Positions 1 to 10,644 of a stretch of DNA of 64,000 nt are shown here, in pieces. The notes under the pieces were generated by a model. That model did not search any database. It was not told where the DNA came from and worked only from the letters and a program-made list of their open reading frames with translations. Source of the DNA: Dentipellis sp. KUC8613 (taxonomy: Eukaryota; Basidiomycota; Agaricomycetes; Russulales; Hericiaceae). The first letter of the stretch is position 1; each line of letters opens with the position of its first letter. The DNA lies in NCBI GenBank assembly GCA_002286715.1, contig NSJX01000010.1, positions 126,656-190,655 on the forward strand, read 5' to 3'. The translations under genes were made by a program, and so were the position numbers.

Positions 1-330
1 GCCGAGCTATCATATATCAACCGCTCGTCAGCACAATCCCGCGAGCACCGATATCAACGGCGGCACTCACCAGGTAGCACCGCTCCCAACACCGACGACC
101 GAGATCGGGGAGCAGGTAATGCCGATGGGCGTGGTGAGGTCCTGCAGGACGACGCCGAGCGACGCGAGGAGGCTCGCGGCGGCGGGGCTGCTCGCGCTCT
201 GCACGCTGTCGCAGCACTGCACGGGCGCGGTCGAGCACTCGCTCGCGGGCTCGTTGCGCTTGGCCGGGGTCGCGCTGGCGGTCGCGGCGGCGGCGGCGAG
301 GGCGGTGAGGAAGAAGAGCTTGGAGAACAT
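1..330 (-). CDS. Class I hydrophobin, 5' part (cut by window edge)
   Basis: Small secreted amphipathic protein that would self-assemble at air-water interfaces and coat hyphae or fruiting-body surfaces. The ATG is at 330. Exon 1 is 330-71, then a 64-nt intron 70-7 (gtgagt...atag), then exon 2 runs off the window at 1. Residues 1-20 form a signal peptide (MFSKLFFLTALAAAAATASA). The cysteine pattern C-x6-CC-x32-C matches class I. The intron splits a codon beginning TG, and joining it to the first base of exon 2 gives the next cysteine, 14 residues after the third-class cysteine. The last cysteines lie outside the window. A TATA box is about 90 bp upstream. The family call is firm; the exact hydrophobin cannot be named. 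Confidence 0.9.
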
Positions 331-2469
331 TGTGTGTAGGTGAGAGTGGTGGGTGAAGAGGCTGGTTGGGGTCGTTGGGATGCTCGGTGAGGAGTGAGGG
401 TTGTCGATGGTACGGAGGCCTCTTTATACGTTTCGCGACGGCTAATTCTGCACCACAGGTGCGTCGCATGGGAGAGGCCAGAGGCATGAAACAGTCACCG
501 GTTTGGATTGGAGTCTCTGCGCGTGCGTATCTCCCCATATTGGAGTGGAGCCGTTGCCAGAGGAGAAGGCGGTGAGTGAATGCACGGCTTCAAATTTGGA
601 TTAATTTCACAATGCGAAGAGGGCGACCGTGACGGCGTGGATGTTTGGCTTTTGGGGGTGGTGAGCGGGAGGTTGGGTTGTGAGTTGTGGAGTGGGGCTT
701 TGAGAAGAGAAAGGTGGAGCGGGTGAGAAGCATGAGGGTGTTGGGTTGGGTTGGACGAGTTGGACGCTTGATCTTGAGGACTCGTCGATTCGCATAAGCC
801 TGAGTACTGGTGAATCGAAGGATGAGAGGTGGGTAGGCGATTTTCTACGGGTCGGCCGTCGTGGTCGACATTGTCTTGAATAATTTCAAGACCCAGGGTC
901 CTCAAAACATTGTACGTACGTACCGCCTTGTCTGGACCTATCCGCTAACTGAGCTCAGGGACAATCAGAGGCGATAGCTCCAATGCACCACCGCCAGCAT
1001 CCGGATCCGAAGGCCGAAACAGATACATGTCCTGACACCAACATTTGGAGCTGCCACGTTCGCGCTCACGTTCATGTCCAAGGCGACCGTGGACCAAGCC
1101 ACGAAGCCGACGCGGTGTGCGGTGTGATACCGGGCCTATAATTGGCCTTATTCTGATTCTGTTGAGAAGACTGGCTTGGCCTCATGGCGTCGTGGGTGGC
1201 GCGCCTGGATTTTATTGAAGTTCATCGTGCCCGTAAGAGTGTCCAGGCACGGACTCCTAAGTCGGAAACTGGGACTGGTCGTTGGTGAAGTGACGTATGA
1301 TTAGTTGAGGTTAAAATACGCTTGGGACCTATTCGACGGTCTACCTGGTTCAGCAGGAGGGCTATCGCCGCTATAACTGGTGCGGTGACTTTAAGCGAAA
1401 TTTATCGGGTATGAGAGACAAAGAGGATGTCAGTTAGAGTGTTCAACTTACTCCCACTTTGCCTCTGGAGATCCAGCAGGGCCGCAGCAGCGGTGATTTT
1501 AATGCGACTTTTATTGCATTGAGGGACCTCCTCGGACGTTCGGAATGCATATGTATAGAATATGCACGCGTTGTACACGCGCAGCTCGGAGACCAACGTA
1601 TATGTATGCAGATGGCAAACGGCAGGGCCCGTCTATCGAATCGGGTCAATGGGTTGCAGATTCAAGACGACAGAGAATTCACTGGCTCCAAAGCCTCGAC
1701 AAGAAGGCCATGCTACGTTCATATCATTCAGCCACGGCTGCGGCACACGCCTGGCGGTGGAGTCTGTCCGACGAGATGATCCTGGGGCTGACGATCTCGT
1801 GAGCAAATGAAGACCGTGTAATTGAATCGCGGGTCGTGAGCAGGCCGAAGGAACGCCGAAAATTCGTCTCCGAATGGATGTACATTCGGGCGGATGACGC
1901 GCTCGTGGACAGCGAATCCCAGGAGGAGCTTGACGGCTCGCGAAATATTCCCCCTCTGTAAGGGGCGTTTGATGGTGTGGGGCACTAGGATCCATCCAGG
2001 GGTACAACGGCACGGATATTGACGGACGAGTGTGAATGAGTGACCTATGAACGTCAGCAGAAGGCACGTAGAGGGAGCAAGACACACACCTGATAAGACA
2101 AGAGCACGTTGGCCTGAGGAAAGGTGCGATAAGGGAAAGAAATAAGACAGCACTTGCTGTCAAGGCGCGATTGTCTGCGAAATGAAAGGGAGGTGGGTGG
2201 GCGAAAAGATTCCGTCTAGGGGAGTGATAGAAGAGTGAGCACGGTGCATAGGATACGTATGTCTTCAGCGCGTCCTGTCCCCAGCCGTTCAGTGGTATGA
2301 CGAAGACACGACGCTACACACTGCTTTGCGTCGGTGCGCTCGCTAGCACTTCAGTTTAGCCCTTTCGCCAGAACTCCCAACTGATTCCATTGTCGTAGTG
2401 TACACTGAATTACCTTCTTTAATCCAACATCCGAGAGTCAGCGAGCCTTTCTATCGTTGCTCCGTCGCT
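331..2469. other. Intergenic, no gene recognised
   Basis: About 2.1 kb between the hydrophobin promoter and the 3' end of the first MYND-DUF4470 gene. The open frames here are short and resemble no family I know. The proximal part should hold the hydrophobin promoter. No repeat or RNA gene was seen. Confidence 0.5.
421..428 (-). promoter_or_regulatory. TATA box of the hydrophobin gene
   Basis: TATAAAGA on the minus strand, 91 bp upstream of the hydrophobin ATG. This spacing leaves room for a transcription start and a short 5' leader. Inferred from sequence only. Confidence 0.5.
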
Positions 2470-5220
2470 CTAATCTATCCGCGCCTCCGTGCTAGGACCA
2501 GCGATGGCGGCTTGCGACTTCTCAACCGCCTTCGGTTCAGGAGCCTGCATGGAAGCGACCATGGGCAAGCGCCTGATTTCAAGAGACCTCTCCGTCCATG
2601 TACGTCCAACGAGATTGACCTATTTATGTTGTCATGAATGCCGCAACTGGCTACAGAGGAGCGCACTCACATTCAGATACCAGCTCTCCGCGTCCGGGAA
2701 GTCTGGCAGCGCGTCGGGTGGCGCATCTGCCCGTGCACCAATCCGCTAGTCCCCACACCTTGATTCAACAAGAGCGGAGAGTAGAAGCAAGAGGCATGCG
2801 TACGAGAGGGATGATGGTGCGTGCTGGATTGATGCGGAGTCCATTTTGGCGCAGAGCCAGCTCCATATAGTTGGCGTCCAGATATTTGATGAAAGCTGGT
2901 GAGGTATCGTACATCGCGGTGAAGGAGGATTTATAGGCAGAAATCACGCCTATGCACCAATGTCAGTTTCGATTACAACGTAACAGACAGTGAGTAAAAC
3001 GACATACTCAAAATGTCCTCGATGGACCTCTCCCGCGACGGCTTCGGTATCTATGTACGCCGTCAGTGGTTATCTTTCGCGATTTCAGTCAAGTCAAGGT
3101 CATTCACCTTTCCCTCTTGCATCAACTTTGCAGTGAGCATCCTGACGACCTCCCCGCTCGGCCTCGCCTCCTTCCCCGCCTCCCCCTGCCCGTCCGCCCA
3201 ACTCACAGCCATTCCAACCAACGCATCAGAGACCGGTAGCAACATCGTCCCCCACTCGCTCGCCACGCGCGCCCAACCTCCAGGAATCACATCTCCCAAC
3301 TTCCCCACATCGATGCGGTTGAAGCATGTCCCCGGGTTTATGGACCACGGCACGCTGAGCGCACCCGAGCGGCGACGCTCTACGAACTCGGATGGAGTGC
3401 TCTTGAATATGAAAAATTGGATCTTGAGGGTATGCAGCCGGTCGATGAAGGTGCGCAGTTGGTCCATGAGGTAGAAGTAGAGTGCACCGTAGACGTCGGC
3501 ACGCTGTACGCCGTGTGCCTTTCCCGCTTCCATCACGTCTTCGATTCTAAGAACGATTGTCATGCGTAAATAATACAGTAGAGGAAAGGACGACTCACGG
3601 CCAGCCAAGGAGGGGGTCCGCGAGGTCATCCTCGATCCATTTACCCGTGGGCGAGAGCATGAAGCGATTAGGGCGGTCAAAGTGCGCCGTCGCGGCACCG
3701 AAAGGGAGTAGAACACCTGTCTTGCGGAAGTGATGTGCGGCTTGGCGGTGGGCCGGCTCGAGCTGGCAGTAGCGGCGGTGTAGGGGATCTGCGTTGAATG
3801 GTGATACCCTGTATACATGCCATTGAGCGTCAATACAGGCGAAATTCGAAAGCCAACTGACCGGACACGCTCGATGTCGGCGTGCACGACGTCCGCGCCG
3901 TACGTGGACCCCATATGCGATGGCAACACGTCTTCTAGGAGATGATGATCCAAATGGCCTCCGAGCCGGACAGTCATCGTCACCTGTTTCTGGAATACGC
4001 CTAAACCAGACTTCAGGTTTTCCGCTATGGAATATATCATCTGCACCGCTGCCAATTCAGTCTGCTGCTCGTAGTTCTTCGAGAGAAAAGCAGAGTACCA
4101 GACGTGCAGCGCGATGTCGGCTGCCGTGATGCGGTCTGGAACGCTGGTGAGAATAAGCATGATTATGATGGTGCGTATGATGCGGAGATCGTTTGAATCG
4201 TTGAGGATGAAGGAAAGAGTTTGCGGAAAATCTGGTGGGAGGGCATTAACAGTCACGATGAGATTACGAAGATCACTGGATGCTAGACAGTGGGATAGCA
4301 TCAATCTCGACAAATGATGCAGAGACATGGGCCATGGCGTACCAGCTGAAAGGACCGAGCAGCTTTTGCTGTTCGGCGGTAGCTCGTGAGTCGAGAGCTT
4401 TAGGATGTCGTACGCCGGCAGATTACCCCACCTGTGGCCAGCATGATAATAAGGTCAATGTCAGAGGAGAGTTTAAACCTACAGGCCAGTACCATGCGGA
4501 AGGGAAGGAGGGTCTACGCGTAGTCTCGGCATTTGCACGTTAAGATCGAAGCCAGTCTCGCTATCAAAGGACGGAGGGCGACGGTCATGCAGCCAGGAGG
4601 GCTTCCAGCCTGCATCCCGTATTGGGTCTTTGCAGTCTGCGATGATAACAACAAACAAAAGATCAATGCCAGCTGACGACACGATGATGTATAAGGAATT
4701 TCTCGCCTTCCTTGTGTATACGCCAGTGCTTCCTCTGGCACTCCTACACATCTTATCGTCAGATAATCATATACAGATATACAGAACTTACTTTAGAGCA
4801 GTAAAGGACGAGCCTGCAATTTGCGCACGCCTGCGTTCCCTGACGTGTACAATTTCTTGTGCCCGATCCATGGTCAAGCGCCGCGCATGGTACCTTCTCA
4901 AGGCCTGTACCCAGCCCTTTCTGTAGCGTAGCGGAAATGTAGTCGTTCCCAACTCCATGAAGCTCGAACAACTTGAAATACTCGGGATGCGTGAACACAC
5001 TATTCAACGAGCCAACACCCGTTGGCGAGTGAGATAGTGAGCGCCTGACGGCATCGAGGTCATGCGGAATCGGCTCGTCGGGCAGGCGCGTGCGCAAGAA
5101 GATGCCCAAAGCGTTGCGTTTCTCCTCAGGTGTAGAGGCACGTTCGAGGAGACGCTTCAAGACGGGGAGCTCGTTAGCAAGAATCGTGGATCGAGGTGTT
5201 CCAGGTTGGCGCGATAACAT
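2470..5220 (-). CDS. MYND zinc-finger / DUF4470 protein, paralog A
   Basis: Predicted 730 aa from 11 exons: 5220-4792, 4743-4707, 4636-4483, 4431-4343, 4282-3862, 3808-3599, 3546-3108, 3050-3008, 2949-2804, 2745-2671, 2619-2470. Order: an N-terminal region opening MLSRQPGTPRSTILANELP; a MYND finger around residues 115-157 (CAAL, NCTRQGTQACANCRL, YCSK, then ECQRKHWRIHK from exon 2); then DUF4470 (WGNLPAYDIL, ASSDLRNLIVTVNALP, HVWYSAFL); then a conserved C-terminal half ending near VNLVGRTWTERS. MYND fingers bind protein partners. DUF4470 is also found in the dynein assembly factor DNAAF3, but no function is established for the fungal proteins. Intron 2 has a GC donor (gcgaga). Genes B and C lie on the opposite strand with matching exon sizes, so the three arose by duplication and gene A is inverted relative to them. 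Confidence 0.85.
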
Positions 5221-6870
5221 GGCGAATAGAGCTGGAAGGGGGTCCTGAGCATGCTAAGTCTGTGAGATGGTAGATACCCTATATATTGAATTAAGAAATG
5301 ATCCTGGGAAAGAACTTGAAGGTCAGGCGCGGTTGGCGGCTGGCGTCGTGACAGCATGGCCATGGGATGTCCACGCAGCCTAATGGGGCCAGTCAGCTCG
5401 GCCGGCTCGACTTGTCAGGACCCCCCTTGACCTTTGAGACTTCGACTTCTTCGGATTCCTCCGTTCTCAGTTTAGACCGCGGGGAGCTGCAATTCGGACG
5501 AAAAGTCAATACGGCGTTGATACTATCATCGCATACGGGCAGTGGAATAGACCATGACAAACCAAGACACGTTTAAAACATATTTATCAAACGTACGACA
5601 GCATCAGCTTGAATATTGACTCGTCTCAAGTCATTATCTCGCCGGTGGAAAGCCTTGCACGATGGACTAGCCGGAGCGGACCATCGACATCTCGCACAAG
5701 CGCGTGTAATATCTTGTTTACACGTGCTTGTGCCGTACCGGCGCTTGCCAGGCTGCCAGCGTATTGCAATTGCGCGACGTTCGCTGAGCGACAACTTTCA
5801 GGTACTTATCATCTTGAGACTCCTTTGACAGCTGTTTCGAGATCGATAGACCGCGTCTGCATTTCTTCGCAGATAGTCGCGTATCACAGGTTCGTTGCTC
5901 CGACTGAAGCCATCAATGCCGCCGTACGTGCCGGCCGCACAGATGAGCTTTCTGCTTTGTCTCTCCTAAGCGGAGCACGGAACTCCCCGAGTATTGCTGA
6001 TACGCGACTGTGCAAAAGAAATTTCGGGCGGTCTATCGTTCTCGAAACAGCTGGAATTTCACGACTGATACTGGATTAGCGAAATGTTTGGGATCTTTCT
6101 GTCATGTTATCGTGATAGGATGTCAGGAAATTGGACAAGCGGCCACACCTTCCGCTGCATACGGCGCTGTCTTAGCCTCCGTGCCTAGGCTCTCGTCAGA
6201 TCAGTACTATGACTAGAGAGATCCTAGGATAGGTATGGAAGGCCCTTGTAGAACTCGGGTGTGCAAGCACCTTGAGGTACCGTATCTTCTTTACGGTCGA
6301 GCTCTCCCATCGCAGGGACTTGGAGGCCCCTTGTACGGAGATCTGACTGGTTATCACGCCAACGTCAGGAATTCAGGCAAATCTTGGAACATTGCACTTA
6401 TCCCGCTCATGTTTTGTATACAGGGGCCTGACTACTCTCTAAGTCTGGACGCTGAATATCTGAACCAAGTAGAAATCCCATCTCAGAATCTGTTATCGAT
6501 ACACGGCAACCTGTGTATGTCAAGCCCTGGGACCATCGATTTCGTATCCCACGTACTGAGGTCTATGAAGCCTCCCAGCGCGTCGAACCTCAATGAGTCC
6601 CAGAATGGCAATAGAAGATTCCCGGAGAAAGTGAAGCTACTCACCTCCGGCCGCTGCTAGAGGTACTGAACTGTGAGAAGCTTCCTTTACTGCATCTGTT
6701 GTTCATTTCCGAGCTCTCCCGTCATCGGGAGCTCGTCCTTCAACGTCGCTCCTCCCATCAACGAGAGCTCGTACAACACCGTATTCCCAGGGTAATTCTA
6801 ATATACAATAAAATGCCTCCCCGACCCGCATCCCCAGCATCCCCAGCATCCTACCTGAGCGTATCTCTCA
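5221..6870. other. Shared upstream region of MYND paralogs A and B
   Basis: About 1.65 kb between two divergent paralogs, so it should contain both promoters. No gene was recognised. It contains GAGCTC-centred inverted repeats at about 6709-6735 and a related copy near 6300. The function of these is unknown. Confidence 0.45.
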
Positions 6871-9609
6871 ATGTCGTCTCTACAACCTGGGACTCCTATA
6901 TCCGTTATCCTCGCCAATGAGCTTCCTTACCTTGAACGCCTCTTCGAGTCTTTGTCAAGCCGAGAGGAGAAATGCATTGCCTTTTGGGCCTTCATACGAG
7001 GGCGTCTTCCACCAGATGCTTGGGAAGCCAACCCCGATACATTCAAGCGCGACCCCGGCCTCACGCATTGGGTCGTGGGGCACACCGGTAGTGTGCATAC
7101 ACACCCCGGGTACATCGAGCTACTCGAGCGCCATGGACTTGGGGACGACTATTTTGCGTCATTGTTAATGACCATCCTCGGGATCGGCTTTGACAAGCTA
7201 CCGTGCGCAATGCTCAATCCCGACTCGGGCAGAAATTGTCCCAGGTTGGGCAAGCTGGCGTGCGCGGTCTGTCGGCTCGTTAGCTATTGCTCGAAGGTAC
7301 GTTATATTATTATATTATTACTCATTTCCCACTTACAATGCCCGAGTAGGACTGCCAAAGGAAACATTGGCATGTGCATAAACGAGGCAAGGTTTTTCGC
7401 CAGATTAAGCTTTTGATCGACACTGATTGTGATGCATTGCTGCTCCTCCCTCTGCCATAGACTGCAAGGATTCAATTCGGGCAGCGGACTGGCAGGCTTC
7501 ATGGCTCCGCGAGCTCCGCTCTCCGTCCTTCGGCGACGAGGTCGACTTTTCCCGTTCGTCAAGGGTTGACTTGTAGGTTCATACTCTCCTTTGATGCGAG
7601 ACACATCCTGACGATGTACACAGGTGGGGCGAGTTGCCGGCATACAACATCCTGAAGTTGCCAACCAATGTGAGGCTGGGAGACAACGACGTCCAAGCAG
7701 TCATCTCTCTTGGTACGTCCTCACCGGTATCAATCGTTTCCTGACACTGACTATTTGCATTTGCCACTGCCCAGCATCTAGCGATCTCCGCAATGTCATA
7801 CTTACCGTGAATGCACTTCCATCCGACTTTCCAAAGGAACTCTTCTTCGTCCTCAACGACAGGCGTCATCCCCGCCTTCTGCGCACCTTGTTCATCATTC
7901 AGTCACTTGCCAGCATCGAAGACCGTAACACGGCAGCTGACTCGGCGCTGCACTACTGGTACTCTGCGTTTCTCCCAGAGGAATACGTCATGCACTTGCA
8001 TGCTGTGATGCCGAAGATCTTGTTACCGGTGAACGGCGGCCCAGAAGAAAACAAGTTTATGTTTGCGAGGCAGTTGACGGAGACTACAAGTATCATGGGA
8101 CAGTTGAGCGAGCATTACAAGAGCGTGCAGGGGCAGTACTCGAGGGCAAATTACGACGCAGACAAAGTGCGCACGGAACTCGAGCATGTCCGGTTAGTCT
8201 TTTTTTTTCGCTCGACACACCCCACGTTGGTGCTTCATGGCAGATCTACAGAGTGTCGCCGTTGAATATAGACCGTCTGCACAGGCGATACTGCCAGGTC
8301 GAGCCAGCGCACCGCCAAGCCCTGCACCACTTCCGCAAGACGGGTGTCCTCTTGCCATTCGGGGCCGCTACGGCACGCTTCGAACACCCGAATCGCCTCC
8401 TCTTCTCCCCCGAGGGAAAGTGGATTCAAGACGACCTTGCGGATCCTCTCCGCGGGTGGCCGTGCGTGCCCATCCGCTCTCGAATTTCCGCTCGGCCAGC
8501 TCACCGATGTTCGCTAGAATCGAAGACGTCATGACAGCGGGCAAAGCGCACGGCGTTGAGCGCGCCGACGTCTACGGCGCGCTGTACTTCTACCTCACGG
8601 ACCAGCTGTGCACCTTCGTCGACCGGCTGCACACGCTCAAGATCCGCTTCCTCGTCTTCGCATGCACGGCGCCCGAGCTCGCGGAGCGCCTGCGCACGGG
8701 CGCGCTCCAGAAATTCGGGCTTCCGCCGTATGTGGGCTTTGCCTGCATCGATGCGGGGACGCTGGGCGACACGGATCCAGGGGCATGGATGCGCGTCGTT
8801 GACGAGTGGGGCCCGCGGCTCATGCCGTACCCTGGAGCGGTGCTGGTGGGGACATCGGTGAAGTGGGCGGAGGGGACGGGGGAGGAAGCGGAGGAGGCAA
8901 GGCCGCGGGGAGAAGCTGTGAGGGCGTTGGTGGGGAGGTTGATGCAGGAGGGGAAGGTGGGCTCGTTTGGAGGGATGACGGGTACTTGTGCTGAATCATC
9001 ACTGACAGATTCCGAGGCCTTCGAGGGAGAGGTCCGTTGACGACGTTATGAGTAAACCTTTCATTGTTTTGCGTCTCGTAGTCTGTGCTGATTTCCGAGC
9101 GGAGATGTTATGCCTGCATACGAATCCTCCTTTACGGCGATGTACGACAACTCCCAGGCCTTCCACAAATATATCGCAGCGAACTTGGCCCCGAGCCTAG
9201 GGAGACATGGCTTGGGCTACAGAGCAACAAACACAATCGTTCCTCCTGTATGTTCCAACCGTGCCTCACCTCCGGACCTATTCTTTCTGACCTTTACCAC
9301 TGACAGCGACTTGGGGCAAAAATAGACGCGCCGTGGGATGCGCTCCCAGATTTCTCGGACGCGGAGAAATGGTATCTGAATGTGGGTATTTATCACTGTT
9401 ATCCAAGATTGACGCTAGGTATCTAAAGCGCCTTTATATAGGTCAACCTTGTTGGGCGTACATGGGCGGAAAGGTCATTCGAGATTTCTCGCCCAGTGGA
9501 AGCCATTGCCACGGAGGCTCCCAAACCCGACAATGCGAACGCCACCCGTGAGCAGCAAGCCGGGGTGGCCTCGGGCTCGCGAGCCTCCCAAAGCGACGGC
9601 GGTAAGTAA
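6871..9609 (+). CDS. MYND zinc-finger / DUF4470 protein, paralog B
   Basis: Predicted 719 aa from 11 exons: 6871-7296, 7350-7386, 7461-7572, 7624-7712, 7775-8192, 8252-8461, 8518-8956, 9009-9051, 9105-9247, 9307-9381, 9442-9609. The MYND finger is built from the end of exon 1 (NCPRLGKLACAVCRLVSYCSK) and the 37-nt exon 2 (DCQRKHWHVHK). DUF4470 follows (WGELPAYNILKLP, SSDLRNVILTVNALP, LHYWYSAFLP). The C-terminal half matches A and C, including VNLVGRTWAERSFEI. Intron 2 uses a GC donor (gcaagg). The stop at 9607-9609 overlaps GTAAGT, itself a strong donor, so a further 3' exon cannot be ruled out. The exon-9 acceptor (gcggag) is less typical than in the sister genes. Molecular role unknown. Confidence 0.85.
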
Positions 9610-10644
9610 ATAGGGTCTTGAGTCTAGAATCCCATAAGTCAAAACGAATGAAATGGTAAACTTGTCTATGCGGATGAGTGAATCGGAGCTTGAAGCGGCA
9701 GCTACAGTAAACACCGGCACTTGCGCAAAAATGACTGGCGTGCTTGAATATATAGTCCTCCGAAATACAAATAAAAAAATCTCCAGACTTGATGGTTTCA
9801 TCTGAAGTTTGATATCAGACTCACAGTGCTATTGGTTCGAGCACACGGTCATGATGGTTGTGTTTGGACTTTGCTGCGGTGGACTCTAGATCTTCGTTAA
9901 ATGTTGTGGTACCTTATTTGGTTTTGTTTGTTGCGCTGGCAGCGCTAGTTGGATTGAAATGAAATATAGCTGTTCATGAACCGGTAGCTTGTGCCAGCTA
10001 TGCTGAGTTATCTTATTGACACTCACAGGACCATGAAGTGCATATGACGTATGGTATCTATCTTCCTGAGACGGGTAGCAGGGGTATTCATAGACGAGGC
10101 AAGTTGTCGCAATCTGATCTCGCACCGATAAAGCTAATATCCTGCGCACAGATAGCTCGGAGGCGAAGAGGTCGGACTCTGCATGTCGTCGTCGGGAGCT
10201 ACATTGGTGATTGATTTGATAACTTGAAATGGCTAAGCCTCGACTTGAGTTGCATACGTAGGCTTCTGCCCGTGAGCCCGTGCATATGTTTGGTGTAGTA
10301 CAGTACGTAAAAGTCCCAAGTCAAGTCTCCTGACCATGTCGACTTCGTTTTCCACGTGCTGACGTTCACATCGCTCTCCCACCGAAGGGTAGATCGACGC
10401 GTTCCAGAATGAGAACGGTCATGGAAGATTCTCGGCGGACTCGAAGGTGTTCATGCCCGACCGCTCCTCGAGGCGGGTGCTATAAGAGGCTGTCTTTATC
10501 GCGGGCAGCCCATCGCGAGAACCTTCCTTGCTCCGGGAATCTCTTCTTCGAAGACCCACTGGGGTATAATCCTATACTTTGCAACAAGCGCCTCTCCATC
10601 CTGAAGACCTAGGACATCCCCCCCAAGTCCAAACGCTCTTCGCC
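9610..10644. other. Intergenic between MYND paralogs B and C
   Basis: About 1.0 kb with no gene recognised. It should hold the promoter of paralog C; a TATA-like TATAAGAG occurs at 10481-10488. Confidence 0.4.

Noticed and set aside
3063..4328. 421-aa continuous protein in MYND paralog A
   Set aside because: It reads through introns; splicing as in paralogs B and C gives the conserved sequence.
8237..9040. Long plus-strand frame suggesting a separate 267-aa protein
   Set aside because: It runs through exon 6 in the wrong frame and an intron of MYND paralog B; only its later part is genuine exon 7.
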